A stretch of 64,000 bases of DNA from Maribacter caenipelagi (GCF_004364175.1 NZ_SNZW01000018.1:1-64000); one strand, 5' to 3'; positions 39,196 through 50,103 are shown, counted from the stretch's first letter. Numbers and translations: made by a program. The notes: generated from the sequence alone by a model not told the origin.

Positions 39196-41811
39196 CTATT
39201 TCAAATAATCTTCTGCCTTAACCAATGCCTCTGCTATACCATCTGGATTTTTACCACCTGCAGTTGCAAAAAATGGTTGTCCGCCACCTCCGCCTTGAAT
39301 ATACTTTCCAAGTTCACGAACAATAGTACCGGCATTCAATCCTTTAGAAGCTACAAGCTCTTTTGATATATAACAAGACAGCAATGCTTTACCGTTTTGC
39401 TCTGTACCGAACAGTAAAAACAAATTATCTTTATTACCGCCCATTTCAAAGCTTAGATCTTTTATTCCTGCAGCATCCAAATCTACTTTCTTAGCAAGAA
39501 ACTGCACACCATTTATTTCCTTAAGTTCAGATAACAAATCACCTTTTAGGTTCTTTGCTTTATCCTTCAATAACTCGGCTACTTGCTTTTTAAGACTACT
39601 GTTTTCTTCCTGTAGACTTGAAACGGATTTTACGGGATCTTGACTATTACCAAGAACATGTTTTATTTTTGAAAGTAATTTATCATTATCGGTATGAAGA
39701 TCCTTAACGGCATCGCCTGTAATTGCTTCAATTCTTCTAATACCTGCAGCTACCGCACCTTCAGATTTAATTTTAAACTGCCAAATATCTCCAGTATTCT
39801 TTACATGTGTACCACCACATAACTCTATAGATTGTCCAAAACGAATTGTTCTTACCGCATCGCCATATTTTTCACCGAACAAAGCCATAGCCCCATTCTC
39901 AATTGCGGTTTTCATAGGTACATTTCTGTCTTCTTGAAGTTGTAATTGCCCGTCTATTCGAGCATTTACAAAACTCTCTACTTCCTGCAACTCTTCTGAT
40001 GTCATTTTTGAAAAATGAGAAAAATCGAATCGCAGATATTTTGAATGTACAGATGATCCCTTTTGCTCTACATGGGTACCTAAAACTTCTCTTAAAGCTT
40101 GGTGCAATAAGTGTGTCGCCGTGTGATTAGCCTCTGTTCTACTACGTTGTTTTTGATCGACTACCGCTTTAAAACTTTCCCCTAAATGCTTAGGCAGGTT
40201 TTTGGCAAAATGAATAATTTCATTATTCTCTTTCTTGGTATCGGTTATATAAACAACATCGCCATGGGTATCCTCTAAATAGCCCTTATCGCCTACTTGA
40301 CCGCCACCTTCTGCGTAAAATGGAGTCAAATTAAATACTAATTGATACTGTGTTCCCTCTTTTTTTGAAACTACTTTACGGTATTTTGTAATTTTCACTT
40401 CAACATCTAGCATATCATAACCAACAAATTCCTGCTCGTTATCTTCTAGCAAAACCTCCCAATCTTCTTTTGATATCGAAGATGCTGATTTTGACCTATT
40501 CTTCTGCAGTTGCATGGCTTCGTCAAAACCGACTTCATCTAACTGATATCCTTTTTCACTTAATATTAAAGCCGTCAAATCTATAGGAAATCCAAAGGTG
40601 TCATACAGCTCAAAAGCTTTTCCTCCATCAACAGTTTTACCTTTTGTATTTTTTATAATCGTATCCAACAACAATAATCCTTGATCTAGGGTTTTCAAGA
40701 AAGAATGCTCTTCTTCCTTAATTACATTTTCAATCAGTTGCTTTTGTTCTTTCAATTCAGGGTATGCATCACCTAAAGAATCAGTGAGTACGTTTACCAA
40801 ACGAAACATAAAAGGTTCTTTGGTATCTAAAAATGTAAACCCGTAACGTACAGCTCTTCTTAAAATTCTTCTAATCACATAACCTGCACCCGTATTACTA
40901 GGCAACTGCCCGTCTGCTATGGAAAATGCTACCGCACGTATATGATCACTGATAACACGTATAGCTATATCAATTTCTTCATTTTTACCATAATTAGAAT
41001 TGGTTATGGTCTCAATTTCACGAATTAGCGGTGTAAAAATATCCGTATCATAATTAGATTGTACTCCTTGTAAAACCATACAAAGACGTTCAAAACCCAT
41101 ACCGGTATCTACATGCTTGGCCGGTAAACTTTCTAATGAACCATCTGCCTTACGGTTGTATTGCATGAATACCAGGTTCCAAATCTCTACCACTTGTGGG
41201 TGGTCTTGATTTACCAAACTTGCCCCAGAAACTTTTGCCTTCTCTTCTTTTGAACGAATATCTACATGAATCTCTGAACATGGTCCACATGGTCCTTGGT
41301 CTCCCATTTCCCAGAAGTTGTCCTTCTTGTTGCCCATTATGATTCTATCTTCAGGTACAATACCCTTCCAAAGTTCAAAAGCTTCTGTATCTAATTTTAA
41401 TTGATCGGCATCATTACTTCCTTCAAAAACAGATACATAAAGACTATCCTTGTCAATTTTAAGTACCTCTGTCAATAATTCCCAAGCCCAGGTAATAGCT
41501 TCTTCTTTAAAGTAATCTCCAAAACTCCAGTTGCCAAGCATCTCGAACATGGTATGGTGATAAGTATCTTTACCTACCTCTTCTAGGTCATTGTGCTTAC
41601 CGCTTACGCGTAAACATTTTTGAGTATCTACCACCCTAGAGCTTTTAGGCTGACTTATACCTAAAAAATATTCTTTAAACTGATTCATACCCGCATTTGT
41701 AAAAAGCAAGGTAGGGTCATCTTTAATGACCATTGGCGCAGAAGGAACGATTTTATGTCCTTTACCTTTGAAAAAATTCAGAAATTGAGTTCTTGTATCT
41801 TTGGAATTCAT
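39196..41811 (-). CDS. alaS: Alanyl-tRNA synthetase
   Basis: An 871-residue cytoplasmic enzyme that charges tRNA-Ala. The class II core (residues ~1-250, [47 protein letters not shown]) is followed by the editing domain with zinc-binding HTATHLLH and CGGTH, and the C-terminal DHHA1 domain ending in [14 protein letters not shown]. Length is normal. It probably leads the alaS-GSCFA-DUF4230 row and is divergent from an M23 peptidase gene 105 bp away. Confidence 0.97.
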   Translation of the reverse strand: MNSKDTRTQFLNFFKGKGHKIVPSAPMVIKDDPTLLFTNAGMNQFKEYFLGISQPKSSRVVDTQKCLRVSGKHNDLEEVGKDTYHHTMFEMLGNWSFGDYFKEEAITWAWELLTEVLKIDKDSLYVSVFEGSNDADQLKLDTEAFELWKGIVPEDRIIMGNKKDNFWEMGDQGPCGPCSEIHVDIRSKEEKAKVSGASLVNQDHPQVVEIWNLVFMQYNRKADGSLESLPAKHVDTGMGFERLCMVLQGVQSNYDTDIFTPLIREIETITNSNYGKNEEIDIAIRVISDHIRAVAFSIADGQLPSNTGAGYVIRRILRRAVRYGFTFLDTKEPFMFRLVNVLTDSLGDAYPELKEQKQLIENVIKEEEHSFLKTLDQGLLLLDTIIKNTKGKTVDGGKAFELYDTFGFPIDLTALILSEKGYQLDEVGFDEAMQLQKNRSKSASSISKEDWEVLLEDNEQEFVGYDMLDVEVKITKYRKVVSKKEGTQYQLVFNLTPFYAEGGGQVGDKGYLEDTHGDVVYITDTKKENNEIIHFAKNLPKHLGESFKAVVDQKQRSRTEANHTATHLLHQALREVLGTHVEQKGSSVHSKYLRFDFSHFSKMTSEELQEVESFVNARIDGQLQLQEDRNVPMKTAIENGAMALFGEKYGDAVRTIRFGQSIELCGGTHVKNTGDIWQFKIKSEGAVAAGIRRIEAITGDAVKDLHTDNDKLLSKIKHVLGNSQDPVKSVSSLQEENSSLKKQVAELLKDKAKNLKGDLLSELKEINGVQFLAKKVDLDAAGIKDLSFEMGGNKDNLFLLFGTEQNGKALLSCYISKELVASKGLNAGTIVRELGKYIQGGGGGQPFFATAGGKNPDGIAEALVKAEDYLK

Positions 41812-41916
41812 CTAAAATGCTAAGCTTTTACAAATTTTAACGGTTTATATAAAACTATCTTTATATTTGTTTGTTCCCTAATAATTGAAAAAACAAAAAT
41901 AGGATAAATAACATTC

Positions 41917-42894
41917 ATGTCTAAGGTAAAATACTATTACGACCCAGACACGCTGTCGTACCGTAAAATAGAACCCGAAAAATCTAAACGTTATAGAAAT
42001 ATAGCATTCTTTATTTTGGGCTCATGCCTTTTTGGTTTTTTAGCACTTATTCTTCTGCTAAACACCAATTTAGTAAATACACCAAGGGAGCTTTCTTTAT
42101 CTCGTGAAGTCAAAAACTATGAGCTTCAGTATGAATTACTGAACAAGAAAATGGAACAAATTGAAGAGGTTCTAGGTAATATTGAAGATAGAGACAATAA
42201 TATTTATCGTTTATATTTTGAAGCAAATCCTATACCAGATGAGCAGCGAAAAGCTGGATTTGGTGGTATTAACCGATACAAATCTTTAGAAGGCTTCAAT
42301 AATTCTGAAATGATCGTTTCTACTACAAAGAGGCTAGATATCATTAAAAAGCAAATGGCCATTCAATCTAAATCATTGGATGAAATCACGAAGCTGGCAG
42401 AAGAGAAAGAAAAATTATTAATGTCTATACCTGCTATACAACCTATAAACAATGAGGACCTAAAACGCATGGCATCTGGTTATGGATGGAGGTCCGATCC
42501 TTTTACCAAGGCTAGAAAAATGCATTATGGAATGGATTTTACCGCTCCGAAAGGCACACCAATATATGCGGCCGGCGATGGTAAAATTACTAGAGCAGAT
42601 AATAACTCATCTGGATATGGAAAACATATTCGTATTGAACACGGATACGGATATTTAAGCCTTTATGCCCATCTGAGCCAGTACAATGTTAAGAAAGGAC
42701 AAAAAGTAAAACGAGGCGATTTAATAGGTTTCGTAGGAAGTACAGGTAGATCAGAAGCTCCACACTTACATTACGAAGTATGGAAAGACAATGATAGAAT
42801 CAACCCTATGAATTTCTACTATGGCAGTTTATCGCCTGAAGAATTCGAGAACATGTTGAAATTCGCTAATCAAGAAAACCAATCATTGGATTAA
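41917..42894 (+). CDS. M23 family peptidoglycan endopeptidase
   Basis: A 325-residue protein with one membrane helix (residues ~29-49), a coiled-coil region (~65-170) and a LytM/M23 domain at the C-terminus. Zinc ligands are visible as H203-x3-D207 (MHYGMDF) and H285 in HLH (283-285), with H252 (AHL) also in place. All catalytic residues are present, so it should cut peptide cross-links from the inner membrane. TATATTTG at 41862-41869 could be its minus-7 element, but no clear TTG lies upstream. Its stop overlaps the start of the MerR gene by one base. Confidence 0.9.
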   Translation: MSKVKYYYDPDTLSYRKIEPEKSKRYRNIAFFILGSCLFGFLALILLLNTNLVNTPRELSLSREVKNYELQYELLNKKMEQIEEVLGNIEDRDNNIYRLYFEANPIPDEQRKAGFGGINRYKSLEGFNNSEMIVSTTKRLDIIKKQMAIQSKSLDEITKLAEEKEKLLMSIPAIQPINNEDLKRMASGYGWRSDPFTKARKMHYGMDFTAPKGTPIYAAGDGKITRADNNSSGYGKHIRIEHGYGYLSLYAHLSQYNVKKGQKVKRGDLIGFVGSTGRSEAPHLHYEVWKDNDRINPMNFYYGSLSPEEFENMLKFANQENQSLD

Positions 42895-43223
42895 TGCAGA
42901 TAGAACTCCCTGAAAAAAGATATTATGGTATAGGCGAAGTTGCCCGTGCCTTTGGTGTAAACGCCTCTTTAATACGTTTTTGGGAGAAAGAATTCGATGT
43001 GCTCCAACCTAAAAAAAATGCAAAGGGAAATAGAAAATTTACGCCCCAAGACATCAAAAACCTTCAATTAATATATCATTTGGTAAAAGAAAGAGGATTT
43101 ACTCTTGATGGTGCCAAAACCCACTTAAAAGAAGAAAAACAGAAAACACTATCTAATTTTGATATTATTCAAAAACTAGAACGCGTTAAAGCTGAATTAA
43201 ATAAAATTAAAGACCAATTATAA
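42894..43223 (+). CDS. MerR family transcriptional regulator
   Basis: A 109-residue protein with a MerR-type winged helix: RYYGIGEVARAFGVNASLIRFWEKEFDVLQPKKNAKGNRKFT, then FTLDGAKTHL and a C-terminal coiled coil. It has no effector domain beyond the dimer helix and no metal cysteines. The start overlaps the M23 gene by one base (TAATG). Its constant link to M23 and LemA genes suggests an envelope role; the target is unknown. Confidence 0.88.
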   Translation: MQIELPEKRYYGIGEVARAFGVNASLIRFWEKEFDVLQPKKNAKGNRKFTPQDIKNLQLIYHLVKERGFTLDGAKTHLKEEKQKTLSNFDIIQKLERVKAELNKIKDQL

Positions 43224-43233
43224 CACAACCATT

Positions 43234-43833
43234 ATGAAAAAAGGACTAATTGCATTAATCGTTATCGCTGTGATAGCATTCGGACTATACCAGTGGGGCG
43301 TTGGCTTCAACAATACTGCCGTTGCATTAAAAGAGACATCTACCAAAACATGGGCCAATGTAGAAAGTGCCTACCAACGTAGAAACGATTTAATCGGTAA
43401 TCTTGTAAAAACTGTACAAGGCGCTGCAGATTTTGAAAGAGGAACTTTGACAGACGTTATTGAAGCAAGAGCAAAAGCTACTTCAATTAGTATCGACCCT
43501 AGTAACATTACGCCTGAGCAATTAACACAATTCAATCAAGCCCAAAGTGGTCTAAGCAGTGCATTGAGTAGATTATTGGTGACGGTTGAACGATACCCTG
43601 ACCTGAAAGCAAACCAAAACTTTTTAGAACTTCAATCTCAATTAGAAGGTACCGAAAACAGAATAAACGTAGCAAGAGACAGATTCAATGCCACGGTAGA
43701 ACCTTACAACCTACACATTAAAAAATTCCCGAATTCTATATTGGCAGGCTTTCTAAATTTTGATGAACTAGCATATTACAAAGCAGATGTAGGTTCTGAA
43801 AATGCACCCGATGTAAATTTTGAATTTGATTGA
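43234..43833 (+). CDS. lemA: LemA family protein
   Basis: A 199-residue protein with an N-terminal membrane anchor (residues ~3-20) and a long helical-bundle domain with YQRRNDLIGNLVKTVQGAADFE, LLVTVERYPDLKANQNFLELQSQLEGTENRI and RFNATVEPYN, all typical of LemA. The role of LemA is poorly defined. It starts 10 bp after the MerR gene and is followed 6 bp later by two TPM-domain genes, the widespread LemA-TPM arrangement. Confidence 0.94.
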   Translation: MKKGLIALIVIAVIAFGLYQWGVGFNNTAVALKETSTKTWANVESAYQRRNDLIGNLVKTVQGAADFERGTLTDVIEARAKATSISIDPSNITPEQLTQFNQAQSGLSSALSRLLVTVERYPDLKANQNFLELQSQLEGTENRINVARDRFNATVEPYNLHIKKFPNSILAGFLNFDELAYYKADVGSENAPDVNFEFD

Positions 43834-43839
43834 TATTAT

Positions 43840-44277
43840 ATGTCTAAGGTAGAAGATTTTTTAACCGCATCAGAAGAGCAAGATATAGTAAACGCTATTC
43901 TTAAGGCAGAAAAGAATACTTCTGGTGAAATTAGGGTACATATAGAAGCACACACTAGTAAAGATCATTATGAGCGTGCTAAAGAGGTATTCCATTTATT
44001 AAAAATGGACAACACCAAACAAGAAAACGGTGTTTTAATCTATGTTGCCGTTAATGACAAGAAATTTGTTATTTGTGGTGATAAAGGAATAAACAGCGTA
44101 GTACCGGAAGACTTTTGGCAAACAACTAAAAATAGCATTCAAACCCATTTTAAAAATGGAGCGTTTAAAGACGGACTCGTAGCTGGTATTTTAAAAGCTG
44201 GCGAAGAACTAAATAGTCATTTTCCCTGGCAAGCGGATGACACCAATGAATTAAGCAATGAAATATCTAAAGGCTAG
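43840..44277 (+). CDS. TPM domain protein, cytoplasmic type
   Basis: A 145-residue protein consisting of one TPM domain (TSGEIRVHIEAHTSKD, then ENGVLIYVAVNDKKFVICGDKGINSVV) without signal peptide or membrane helix. Its 3' end overlaps the next TPM gene by 20 bp. TPM domains are linked to phosphatase activity in plants and to membrane-protein handling in bacteria; the role here is unknown. Confidence 0.88.
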   Translation: MSKVEDFLTASEEQDIVNAILKAEKNTSGEIRVHIEAHTSKDHYERAKEVFHLLKMDNTKQENGVLIYVAVNDKKFVICGDKGINSVVPEDFWQTTKNSIQTHFKNGAFKDGLVAGILKAGEELNSHFPWQADDTNELSNEISKG

Positions 44278-45049
44278 CCTTGTAATTCTTTTTCTTTGGT
44301 GCACACCGATTTGGAGTCAATTCGAAATTCCTGAAAAACCGGCACTACAAACTAGTGTTTATGATTACGTCAATTTACTGAGCGACCAGCAGAAAGTAGC
44401 TTTAAGCAATAAATTGGTTCGCTATTCAGATAGTACATCTACTCAAATCGTTGTCACCATAATTGCCAGCACCAATGGCGAAAACATTAATTACCTAGGT
44501 GCCAACTGGGGGCAAAAATGGGGAATTGGCCAGCAGGGCAAAGACAATGGCATTCTCATAATCTTAGCGGAAAATGATAGAAAAGTAGCTATAAATACTG
44601 GCTATGGTGTAGAAGGTTTATTGACAGATGCACTTTCAAAACGTATTATCGAGAACGTAATTTTGCCAGAATTTAGAACAGGTAATTACTATGCGGGACT
44701 AGATAAAGGTTCTGATGTAATCTTTCAAGTTTTAAATGGCGAATTTCAAGAAGACAGAACCTTTGGAGATAATAATGGCACTCCATTCTCATCTCTTCTA
44801 CCATTTATTATTTTTATAGTAATTCTTTTCATTCTTTGGAGTCGCAAAAACGATAACAACGACAGTAACGGCGGTAGAAGACGCAGAGGCCTAAGCCCAT
44901 GGGATATGATTATCCTTAGTAACATGGGTCGCTCAAGTGGCTCTAGTGGCGGATTTGGTGGCGGTGGCGGAAGCTTCGGAGGTGGTGGATTTGGAGGAGG
45001 TTTCGGCGGCGGCGGCTTTGGCGGTGGCGGCGCTTCTGGTGGGTGGTAG
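44258..45049 (+). CDS. TPM domain membrane protein with Gly-rich tail
   Basis: A 263-residue protein: signal peptide (cut near WSQ), a periplasmic TPM domain (VYDYVNLLSDQQKVALSNKL, then GKDNGILIILAENDRKVAINTGYGVEGLLTD), a membrane helix (residues ~181-200) and a Gly/Phe/Ser-rich tail of about 30 residues ending in GGW. This is the YgcG-like layout. It starts inside the preceding gene (20 bp overlap) and ends the M23-MerR-LemA-TPM-TPM row. Confidence 0.9.
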   Translation: MKYLKASLVILFLWCTPIWSQFEIPEKPALQTSVYDYVNLLSDQQKVALSNKLVRYSDSTSTQIVVTIIASTNGENINYLGANWGQKWGIGQQGKDNGILIILAENDRKVAINTGYGVEGLLTDALSKRIIENVILPEFRTGNYYAGLDKGSDVIFQVLNGEFQEDRTFGDNNGTPFSSLLPFIIFIVILFILWSRKNDNNDSNGGRRRRGLSPWDMIILSNMGRSSGSSGGFGGGGGSFGGGGFGGGFGGGGFGGGGASGGW

Positions 45050-45125
45050 TTTTGTTTCCAAAAAATTACTAAGTCTGTTTTATCATTTTTTTTTTAATTC
45101 AAGCTAGAAAAACTGTTACTCTTTT

Positions 45126-45166
45126 GGAAGGAGTTACAGGCGGGTTCTAGTTTGTGAGTTTATTAC
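45126..45166. repeat. Degenerate repeat copy A
   Basis: A copy with GGCGGGTTCTAGTTTGTGAG and flanks that aligns, in the same orientation, with copy C (45321-45371). The purine-rich first part is more diverged. Confidence 0.55.
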
Positions 45167-45183
45167 AATCTTCATCATAGTAG

Positions 45184-45218
45184 CACCCACCCCTTTATCC
45201 CCTCCCAAGAGGGGAGGA
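45184..45218. repeat. Degenerate repeat copy B, inverted
   Basis: Contains CACCCACCCC, then CCCCTCCCAAGAGGGGAGG. Its reverse complement matches the AGGGG...AGGGGTGGGT core of copy C. The CCCCTCC-CAA-GAGGGGA part is itself a small hairpin. Confidence 0.6.
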
Positions 45219-45320
45219 TCACGTTTATATCTGTGGGTTTAATACCAACCGAGAGGTTTTTTACTGTAGGAGTCACTTAGGCTGTCTTATCAAAAATGTT
45301 TAATTCAAGTCATAAACTAT

Positions 45321-45371
45321 TCCCCCTCTAGAGAGGGGTCAGGGGTGGGTTCTTGTTTGTCGACTTAATAC
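45321..45371. repeat. Degenerate repeat copy C
   Basis: Begins with the self-complementary CCCCTCTAGAGAGGGG, continues AGGGGTGGGTTC and TTGTTTGT, and ends CTTAATAC like the end of copy A. With copy B it forms a large inverted repeat. Confidence 0.6.
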
Positions 45372-45483
45372 TAAAAAAAATGATCAAATAATTCTGCTGT
45401 GCAAAATATTTGACCATTTCTTATTTCTCTATCCGATGATTAGAGTTTATTCTTCAACCCTAACACCTGAATTCTATAGCCAC

Positions 45484-46788
45484 CTACTTCTTTCTCATAA
45501 ACACAGTGATTGGCACACCAGAGAAATCGTATTCTTCTCGAATTTTATTCTCTAAATAGCGCTTATACGGCTCACGTACATACTGAGGAAGGTTACAGAA
45601 AAATGCAAATTGCGGATACGGAGTCGGTAATTGGGTACAGAATTTAATCTTAACGAATTTACCTTTATACGCTGGTGGCGGATAATTTTCAATGATAGGC
45701 AACATAGTTTCATTGAACTTACGTGTAATAATCTTTTTATTACGATTATTATACACCTCAACAGCAGTTTCAATAGCTTTAAAAATACGTTGTTTGGTCA
45801 ATACAGAAACAAAAAGAATTGGCACATCGGTAAATGGCTCAATAGCTTTTTTAATTTTTTGCGTATAGTGTTTTATGGTATTGGTCTCTTTATCCTCGAC
45901 CAAATCCCATTTATTAACAAGAATTACTATTCCCTTATGGTTACGTTGAGCTAGCCAAAATATATTTTCTACCTGACCATCAAATCCTCTTGTTGCATCT
46001 AACATTAAGATACACACATCGCAATGTTCAATAGCTCTAACCGAACGCATTACAGAATAAAATTCTAAATCCTCCTTCACCTTTGCCTTACGACGAATAC
46101 CTGCCGTATCTACAAGATTAAATTCAAATCCGAATCTGTTATATTTTGTATCGATACTATCTCTAGTTGTACCAGCTATATCGGTAACAATATATCGATC
46201 TTCGCCAATTAGGGCATTGATAAAAGATGATTTACCGGCATTAGGTCTACCAACCACGGCAAATCTTGGCAATTCACTTTTTTCTTCAACTATATCTGGC
46301 AATTCTTGTACTAGAGCATCTAATAATTCTCCGGTTCCACCACCATTAATACTTGATAAGGTATAATACTCCCCAAGACCCAATGAGTAAAACTCAACGG
46401 CATCTTCCGCTCTTTTAGCGTTATCTACTTTATTGACCGCTAAAAAAACTGGCTTTTTAACACGCCTTAATAATTTAGCTACATCTTCATCCATACCGGT
46501 TACACCAGTCTCCACATCTACCATAAAAATTATAGCATCTGCCTCATCTATCGCTAGTTCTACCTGCCTATCAATTTCTTTTTCAAAAACATCGTCACTA
46601 CCAACAACATATCCGCCGGTATCAATAACTGAAAACTCCTTTCCGTTCCAATCACTTTTACCATAATGGCGATCCCGAGTAACACCGCTAACGGCATCAA
46701 CAATAGCCTCGCGTCTTTGAATTAATCTATTAAAAAATGTTGATTTCCCTACATTAGGTCTCCCTACAATGGCAACAATAGCACCCAT
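45484..46788 (-). CDS. der: Ribosome-assembly GTPase Der (EngA)
   Basis: A 434-residue GTPase with two tandem G domains: [12 protein letters not shown] near the start and [12 protein letters not shown] near residue 180, each with DTxG (DTGGY, DTAGI) and NKxD motifs (NKVD, NKWD), plus the C-terminal KH-like domain ([20 protein letters not shown]). It acts in 50S subunit assembly. Length is normal. A TACCTTTG at 46804-46811 on the minus strand may be its minus-7 element, which would leave a very short leader. Confidence 0.97.
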   Translation of the reverse strand: MGAIVAIVGRPNVGKSTFFNRLIQRREAIVDAVSGVTRDRHYGKSDWNGKEFSVIDTGGYVVGSDDVFEKEIDRQVELAIDEADAIIFMVDVETGVTGMDEDVAKLLRRVKKPVFLAVNKVDNAKRAEDAVEFYSLGLGEYYTLSSINGGGTGELLDALVQELPDIVEEKSELPRFAVVGRPNAGKSSFINALIGEDRYIVTDIAGTTRDSIDTKYNRFGFEFNLVDTAGIRRKAKVKEDLEFYSVMRSVRAIEHCDVCILMLDATRGFDGQVENIFWLAQRNHKGIVILVNKWDLVEDKETNTIKHYTQKIKKAIEPFTDVPILFVSVLTKQRIFKAIETAVEVYNNRNKKIITRKFNETMLPIIENYPPPAYKGKFVKIKFCTQLPTPYPQFAFFCNLPQYVREPYKRYLENKIREEYDFSGVPITVFMRKK

Positions 46789-46839
46789 AGCTTAAATTTG
46801 ATGCAAAGGTAGTATTTATAGTGGCAATTACACTATAAG

Positions 46840-47571
46840 TTAAATAGAGAGATTAGATTGAACATCATCAAAACTATCCAATTTATAAAATTGTTGTTTT
46901 TTAGGTGTAGATAAATATGGTTCACCTACAGTTCTTATACGAATAATTCTAGCTGGGGATCCGTAGGCGATAACATTATCTCCGAAATGATCGACAACAA
47001 GAGAACCAGCTCCAATAACCGAATGTTGACCTATTTCAATACCATTTATAATATTCACCCCAAGGCTAACTGCAGAAAACCTACCTAACTTCAAACTTCC
47101 GCCCGTACAAACAGATGGGGCTAAACTTGAGTAAGAATCCATAATACCATCATGACCCAAAGAGGAATTTGTATTAATAATACAAAAGTCATGAACAATA
47201 GAATTCGCATTTACTATTGCTCCCGGCATAAATACATTACCGCAACCTAAAAGAATATCTTTTCCAAGAATAGCCTTAGGATGTATTGTATTTATAAAAC
47301 TAAAATCGGGTATAATTTTAAAAATTTTATCGACTATAAGTTTTCTTGTCCAATTATCGCCAATGGCTACAATACCACCTACAACATTAAATCTATCAAT
47401 TAAATACGGCAAATCTATTTCTGAACCTAAAACCTGATATCCATTAATACTAGTCCCTTTTTGCTTAAAGGAATCTACAAAACCGACGACATTATATTTA
47501 CCCTCTTTCTCTAGGCAATCTAAAACAACACTACCATGACCGGAGGCACCAAAAATAATCACATTTTGCAT
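46840..47571 (-). CDS. NeuD-like sugar O-acyltransferase (hexapeptide repeat)
   Basis: A 243-residue protein from the ATG at 47571 (a GTG at 47592 is also possible). The N-terminal Rossmann-like part (MQNVIIFGASGHGSVVLDCL) is a PglD/NeuD-type substrate domain; residues ~95-215 are left-handed beta-helix hexapeptide repeats with the likely catalytic His in SSLGHDGIMD. Such enzymes acetylate nucleotide-linked amino sugars or sialic-acid-type sugars. No other polysaccharide genes are nearby, so the acceptor is unknown. A TATTTTTG at 47606-47613 (minus strand) could be its minus-7 element. Confidence 0.82.
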   Translation of the reverse strand: MQNVIIFGASGHGSVVLDCLEKEGKYNVVGFVDSFKQKGTSINGYQVLGSEIDLPYLIDRFNVVGGIVAIGDNWTRKLIVDKIFKIIPDFSFINTIHPKAILGKDILLGCGNVFMPGAIVNANSIVHDFCIINTNSSLGHDGIMDSYSSLAPSVCTGGSLKLGRFSAVSLGVNIINGIEIGQHSVIGAGSLVVDHFGDNVIAYGSPARIIRIRTVGEPYLSTPKKQQFYKLDSFDDVQSNLSI

Positions 47572-47789
47572 TTCATCGGGGATTTTACACACTTAATCGA
47601 TAAATCAAAAATAGACTATTCTTTTTAAAACCACGAATTAAATCTTAGTTTGAGGTACTAATAATTTGAAAAAAGTCAATAAACAAAGGCGACAAAATCC
47701 AATCGTCTGACAACTAGACACTCCTAGAATATCAAATTTAATGACTGAATTAAAAAATAAAGGTAATATTAGCTTAGCCCATCAATTGA

Positions 47790-48674
47790 CTACTTATTAT
47801 ATCCAAAGCGCTTCAATTGACGAGCATTACTTCGCCAATTTTTATTCACCTTTACGTATAACTCTATATGGACTTGCTTTCCAAAAAACTTCTCTAAATC
47901 TTTTCTTGATTCTACACCTACTTTTTTCAATGCCGCACCTTTATGACCTATGATAATCCCCTTCTGAGAATCGCGCTCAACCATTATTACCGAGCGCATA
48001 CGAATGATATCATCATCTTCAAAAAACTCTTCAGTTTCAATTTCTACGGCGTACGGAATTTCCTTTTTATAGTTCAATAAAATTTTCTCACGTATGGTTT
48101 CATTTACAAAAAAACGCTCTGGCTTATCTGTTAATTGGTCTTTTGGATAATATGCAGGAGATTTAGGCAACAATTCTATAATACGCTCAAATACACCTTT
48201 AACATTAAAATTAGATAATGCAGAAATAGGATGCAGCTCTACACTTGGTAACATTTCTTGCCAATACTGAACTTGCTCTTCTAACAACTCTTGTGAAGCA
48301 GTATCTACTTTATTTAAAAGCAACAAAACTGGAATCTTGCTATTCTTTATTTTCTCAAAAAAAGCTTCATCTTTTAATGCTTTCTCCCCTATCTCAACCA
48401 TATAAAGAAGTACATCGGCATCTTCGAATGCAGATTTCACAAAATCCATCATACTACTTTGAAGTTGGTATGCTGGTTTTATAATACCAGGAGTATCAGA
48501 AAGAATCATTTGAAAATCATCCCCATTGACAATTCCTAAAATACGGTGCCTTGTTGTTTGCGCCTTTGATGTTATTATGGATAATTTCTCACCCACAAAA
48601 GCATTCATCAATGTTGATTTACCAACATTAGGATTACCAATAATATTTACGAAGCCTGCCTTATGATCTGCCAT
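47790..48674 (-). CDS. era: Ribosome-assembly GTPase Era
   Basis: A 294-residue GTPase: GNPNVGKSTLMN (P-loop), SDTPGI, NKVD, and the C-terminal KH domain with KGIIIGHKGAALKKVG. It binds the 3' end of 16S rRNA during 30S maturation. Its start overlaps the end of the upstream symporter gene by 14 bp. It lies close to der, a second ribosome-assembly GTPase. Confidence 0.97.
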   Translation of the reverse strand: MADHKAGFVNIIGNPNVGKSTLMNAFVGEKLSIITSKAQTTRHRILGIVNGDDFQMILSDTPGIIKPAYQLQSSMMDFVKSAFEDADVLLYMVEIGEKALKDEAFFEKIKNSKIPVLLLLNKVDTASQELLEEQVQYWQEMLPSVELHPISALSNFNVKGVFERIIELLPKSPAYYPKDQLTDKPERFFVNETIREKILLNYKKEIPYAVEIETEEFFEDDDIIRMRSVIMVERDSQKGIIIGHKGAALKKVGVESRKDLEKFFGKQVHIELYVKVNKNWRSNARQLKRFGYNK

Positions 48675-50025
48675 CTCTATACTTTAAAATATATTTCTTC
48701 AATTCTACATTTACCTTTGGAGCCAACAAAAGTACGGCAATCATATTCGGTATCACCATTAAGGCATAGGACAAATCAATTAAATTCTTTACCAACTCTA
48801 ATGATGCCACTGCGGCAAAGACAATCATAATCACAAAATACCAATTATAAAACCGACCTATTTTGGCGTTGGTCAAAAATGACAATGATTTTACTCCATA
48901 ATAAGAATAGGTAAATAAGGTAGATAATGCAAAGGCAGTTACAATAACCATTAACAGCACATCTCCCCAACCAAACAATGTTCTTTCGAATGCAGATAAC
49001 GTCATTACAATTCCACTAGAATCCTCCAAATATGCACCACTAAGTATAATCACAATTGCCGTAAACGTACATACTAGAATAGTATCTATAAACGGACCTA
49101 ACATCGCCACCAATCCTTCACGAATAGGTTCGTCATTTTTAGACTGCCCATGGTACATTGGTGCACTACCCAAACCCGCTTCGTTAGAAAACATCGCCCT
49201 ACGAACACCAATAATAACCAGACCCCAAAATCCGCCAGTTGCCAATGATTTAAAGTTCCAAGCTTCGGTAATTATCATTTTTAGAGCTGGTACTATTTGT
49301 TCAGAATTCAGCGCCATTACCACTATTACTGCAATTAAATATACTGCCACCATAAACGGCACAATTGCAGAAGCCACTTTCGCAATTTTTGTTAAACCGC
49401 CGAAAATCACAAAGGATGTAACCACGGCCAACACAAGACCAATGGTCCATTTCCAATTCTCATCGCTCATTTCCATAATAGTCGCCCCAGGATCAACTAC
49501 ACTCATAAATGTTTCCGTAAACTGATTAGCAGTAAACACGCCTAAAAAACCGAATAAACCACAAACGGCAAAAAATATAGCTAACGGTCTAGCTTTTTCT
49601 CCCAGTCCCTTGGTGATATAGTACATTGGACCACCCTGCAACTTGCCATCAGAATCTGTACCGCGATACATTATTGCCAGACTACAAGAATAGAATTTTA
49701 TACACATACCTATTAATGCGGTCATCCAGATCCAAAAAACCACCCCCGGACCACCGTCATGAATAGCAATGGCTACTCCTGAAATATTGCCTAAACCAAC
49801 CGTTGCAGCTACCGCTGCCGATAACGCTTGAAAGGAACTCACATCTCCTTTTGAATCTTTATTATCATATTTACCTGCAGTAATGGCAATTGCATGCCCA
49901 AAAAAACGATAAGGCATTAACTTAGAGTAAAATACGAGAAAGAGTCCGCCCCCTATCAATAAAAGGAACATTGGCCACTCGGTATAAGGCAGTGCACTGG
50001 CTATAAAGTCATTAATTGTATCCAT
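48661..50025 (-). CDS. Alanine/glycine:cation symporter (AGCS family)
   Basis: A 454-residue inner-membrane protein with about 11 helices. Signature parts are FQALSAAVAATVGLGNISGVAIAI, GGPGVVFWIWMTALIGM, GGPMYYITKGLG and FSNEAGLGSAPMYHG, all typical of the sodium:alanine symporter family. It imports alanine or glycine with sodium. It overlaps era by 14 bp. Its upstream gap of about 80 bp leads to the divergent initiator tRNA promoter. Confidence 0.93.
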   Translation of the reverse strand: MDTINDFIASALPYTEWPMFLLLIGGGLFLVFYSKLMPYRFFGHAIAITAGKYDNKDSKGDVSSFQALSAAVAATVGLGNISGVAIAIHDGGPGVVFWIWMTALIGMCIKFYSCSLAIMYRGTDSDGKLQGGPMYYITKGLGEKARPLAIFFAVCGLFGFLGVFTANQFTETFMSVVDPGATIMEMSDENWKWTIGLVLAVVTSFVIFGGLTKIAKVASAIVPFMVAVYLIAVIVVMALNSEQIVPALKMIITEAWNFKSLATGGFWGLVIIGVRRAMFSNEAGLGSAPMYHGQSKNDEPIREGLVAMLGPFIDTILVCTFTAIVIILSGAYLEDSSGIVMTLSAFERTLFGWGDVLLMVIVTAFALSTLFTYSYYGVKSLSFLTNAKIGRFYNWYFVIMIVFAAVASLELVKNLIDLSYALMVIPNMIAVLLLAPKVNVELKKYILKYRDGRS

Positions 50026-50103
50026 ATATATGTAAAAAACCGAAGTTATGGATTTAATGTATTTTAATAGATACTGCTCTCAAAAAATATTCTTTAAATA
50101 AGT

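Larger units (their letters stand above)
45050..45483. other. Intergenic region with degenerate repeats, no gene
   Basis: A 434-bp stretch between convergent transcription units. I find no convincing reading frame. The middle (45126-45371) holds three degenerate, partly inverted copies of a C/G-rich repeat that stands out against the AT-rich background; they are listed separately. Confidence 0.7.
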
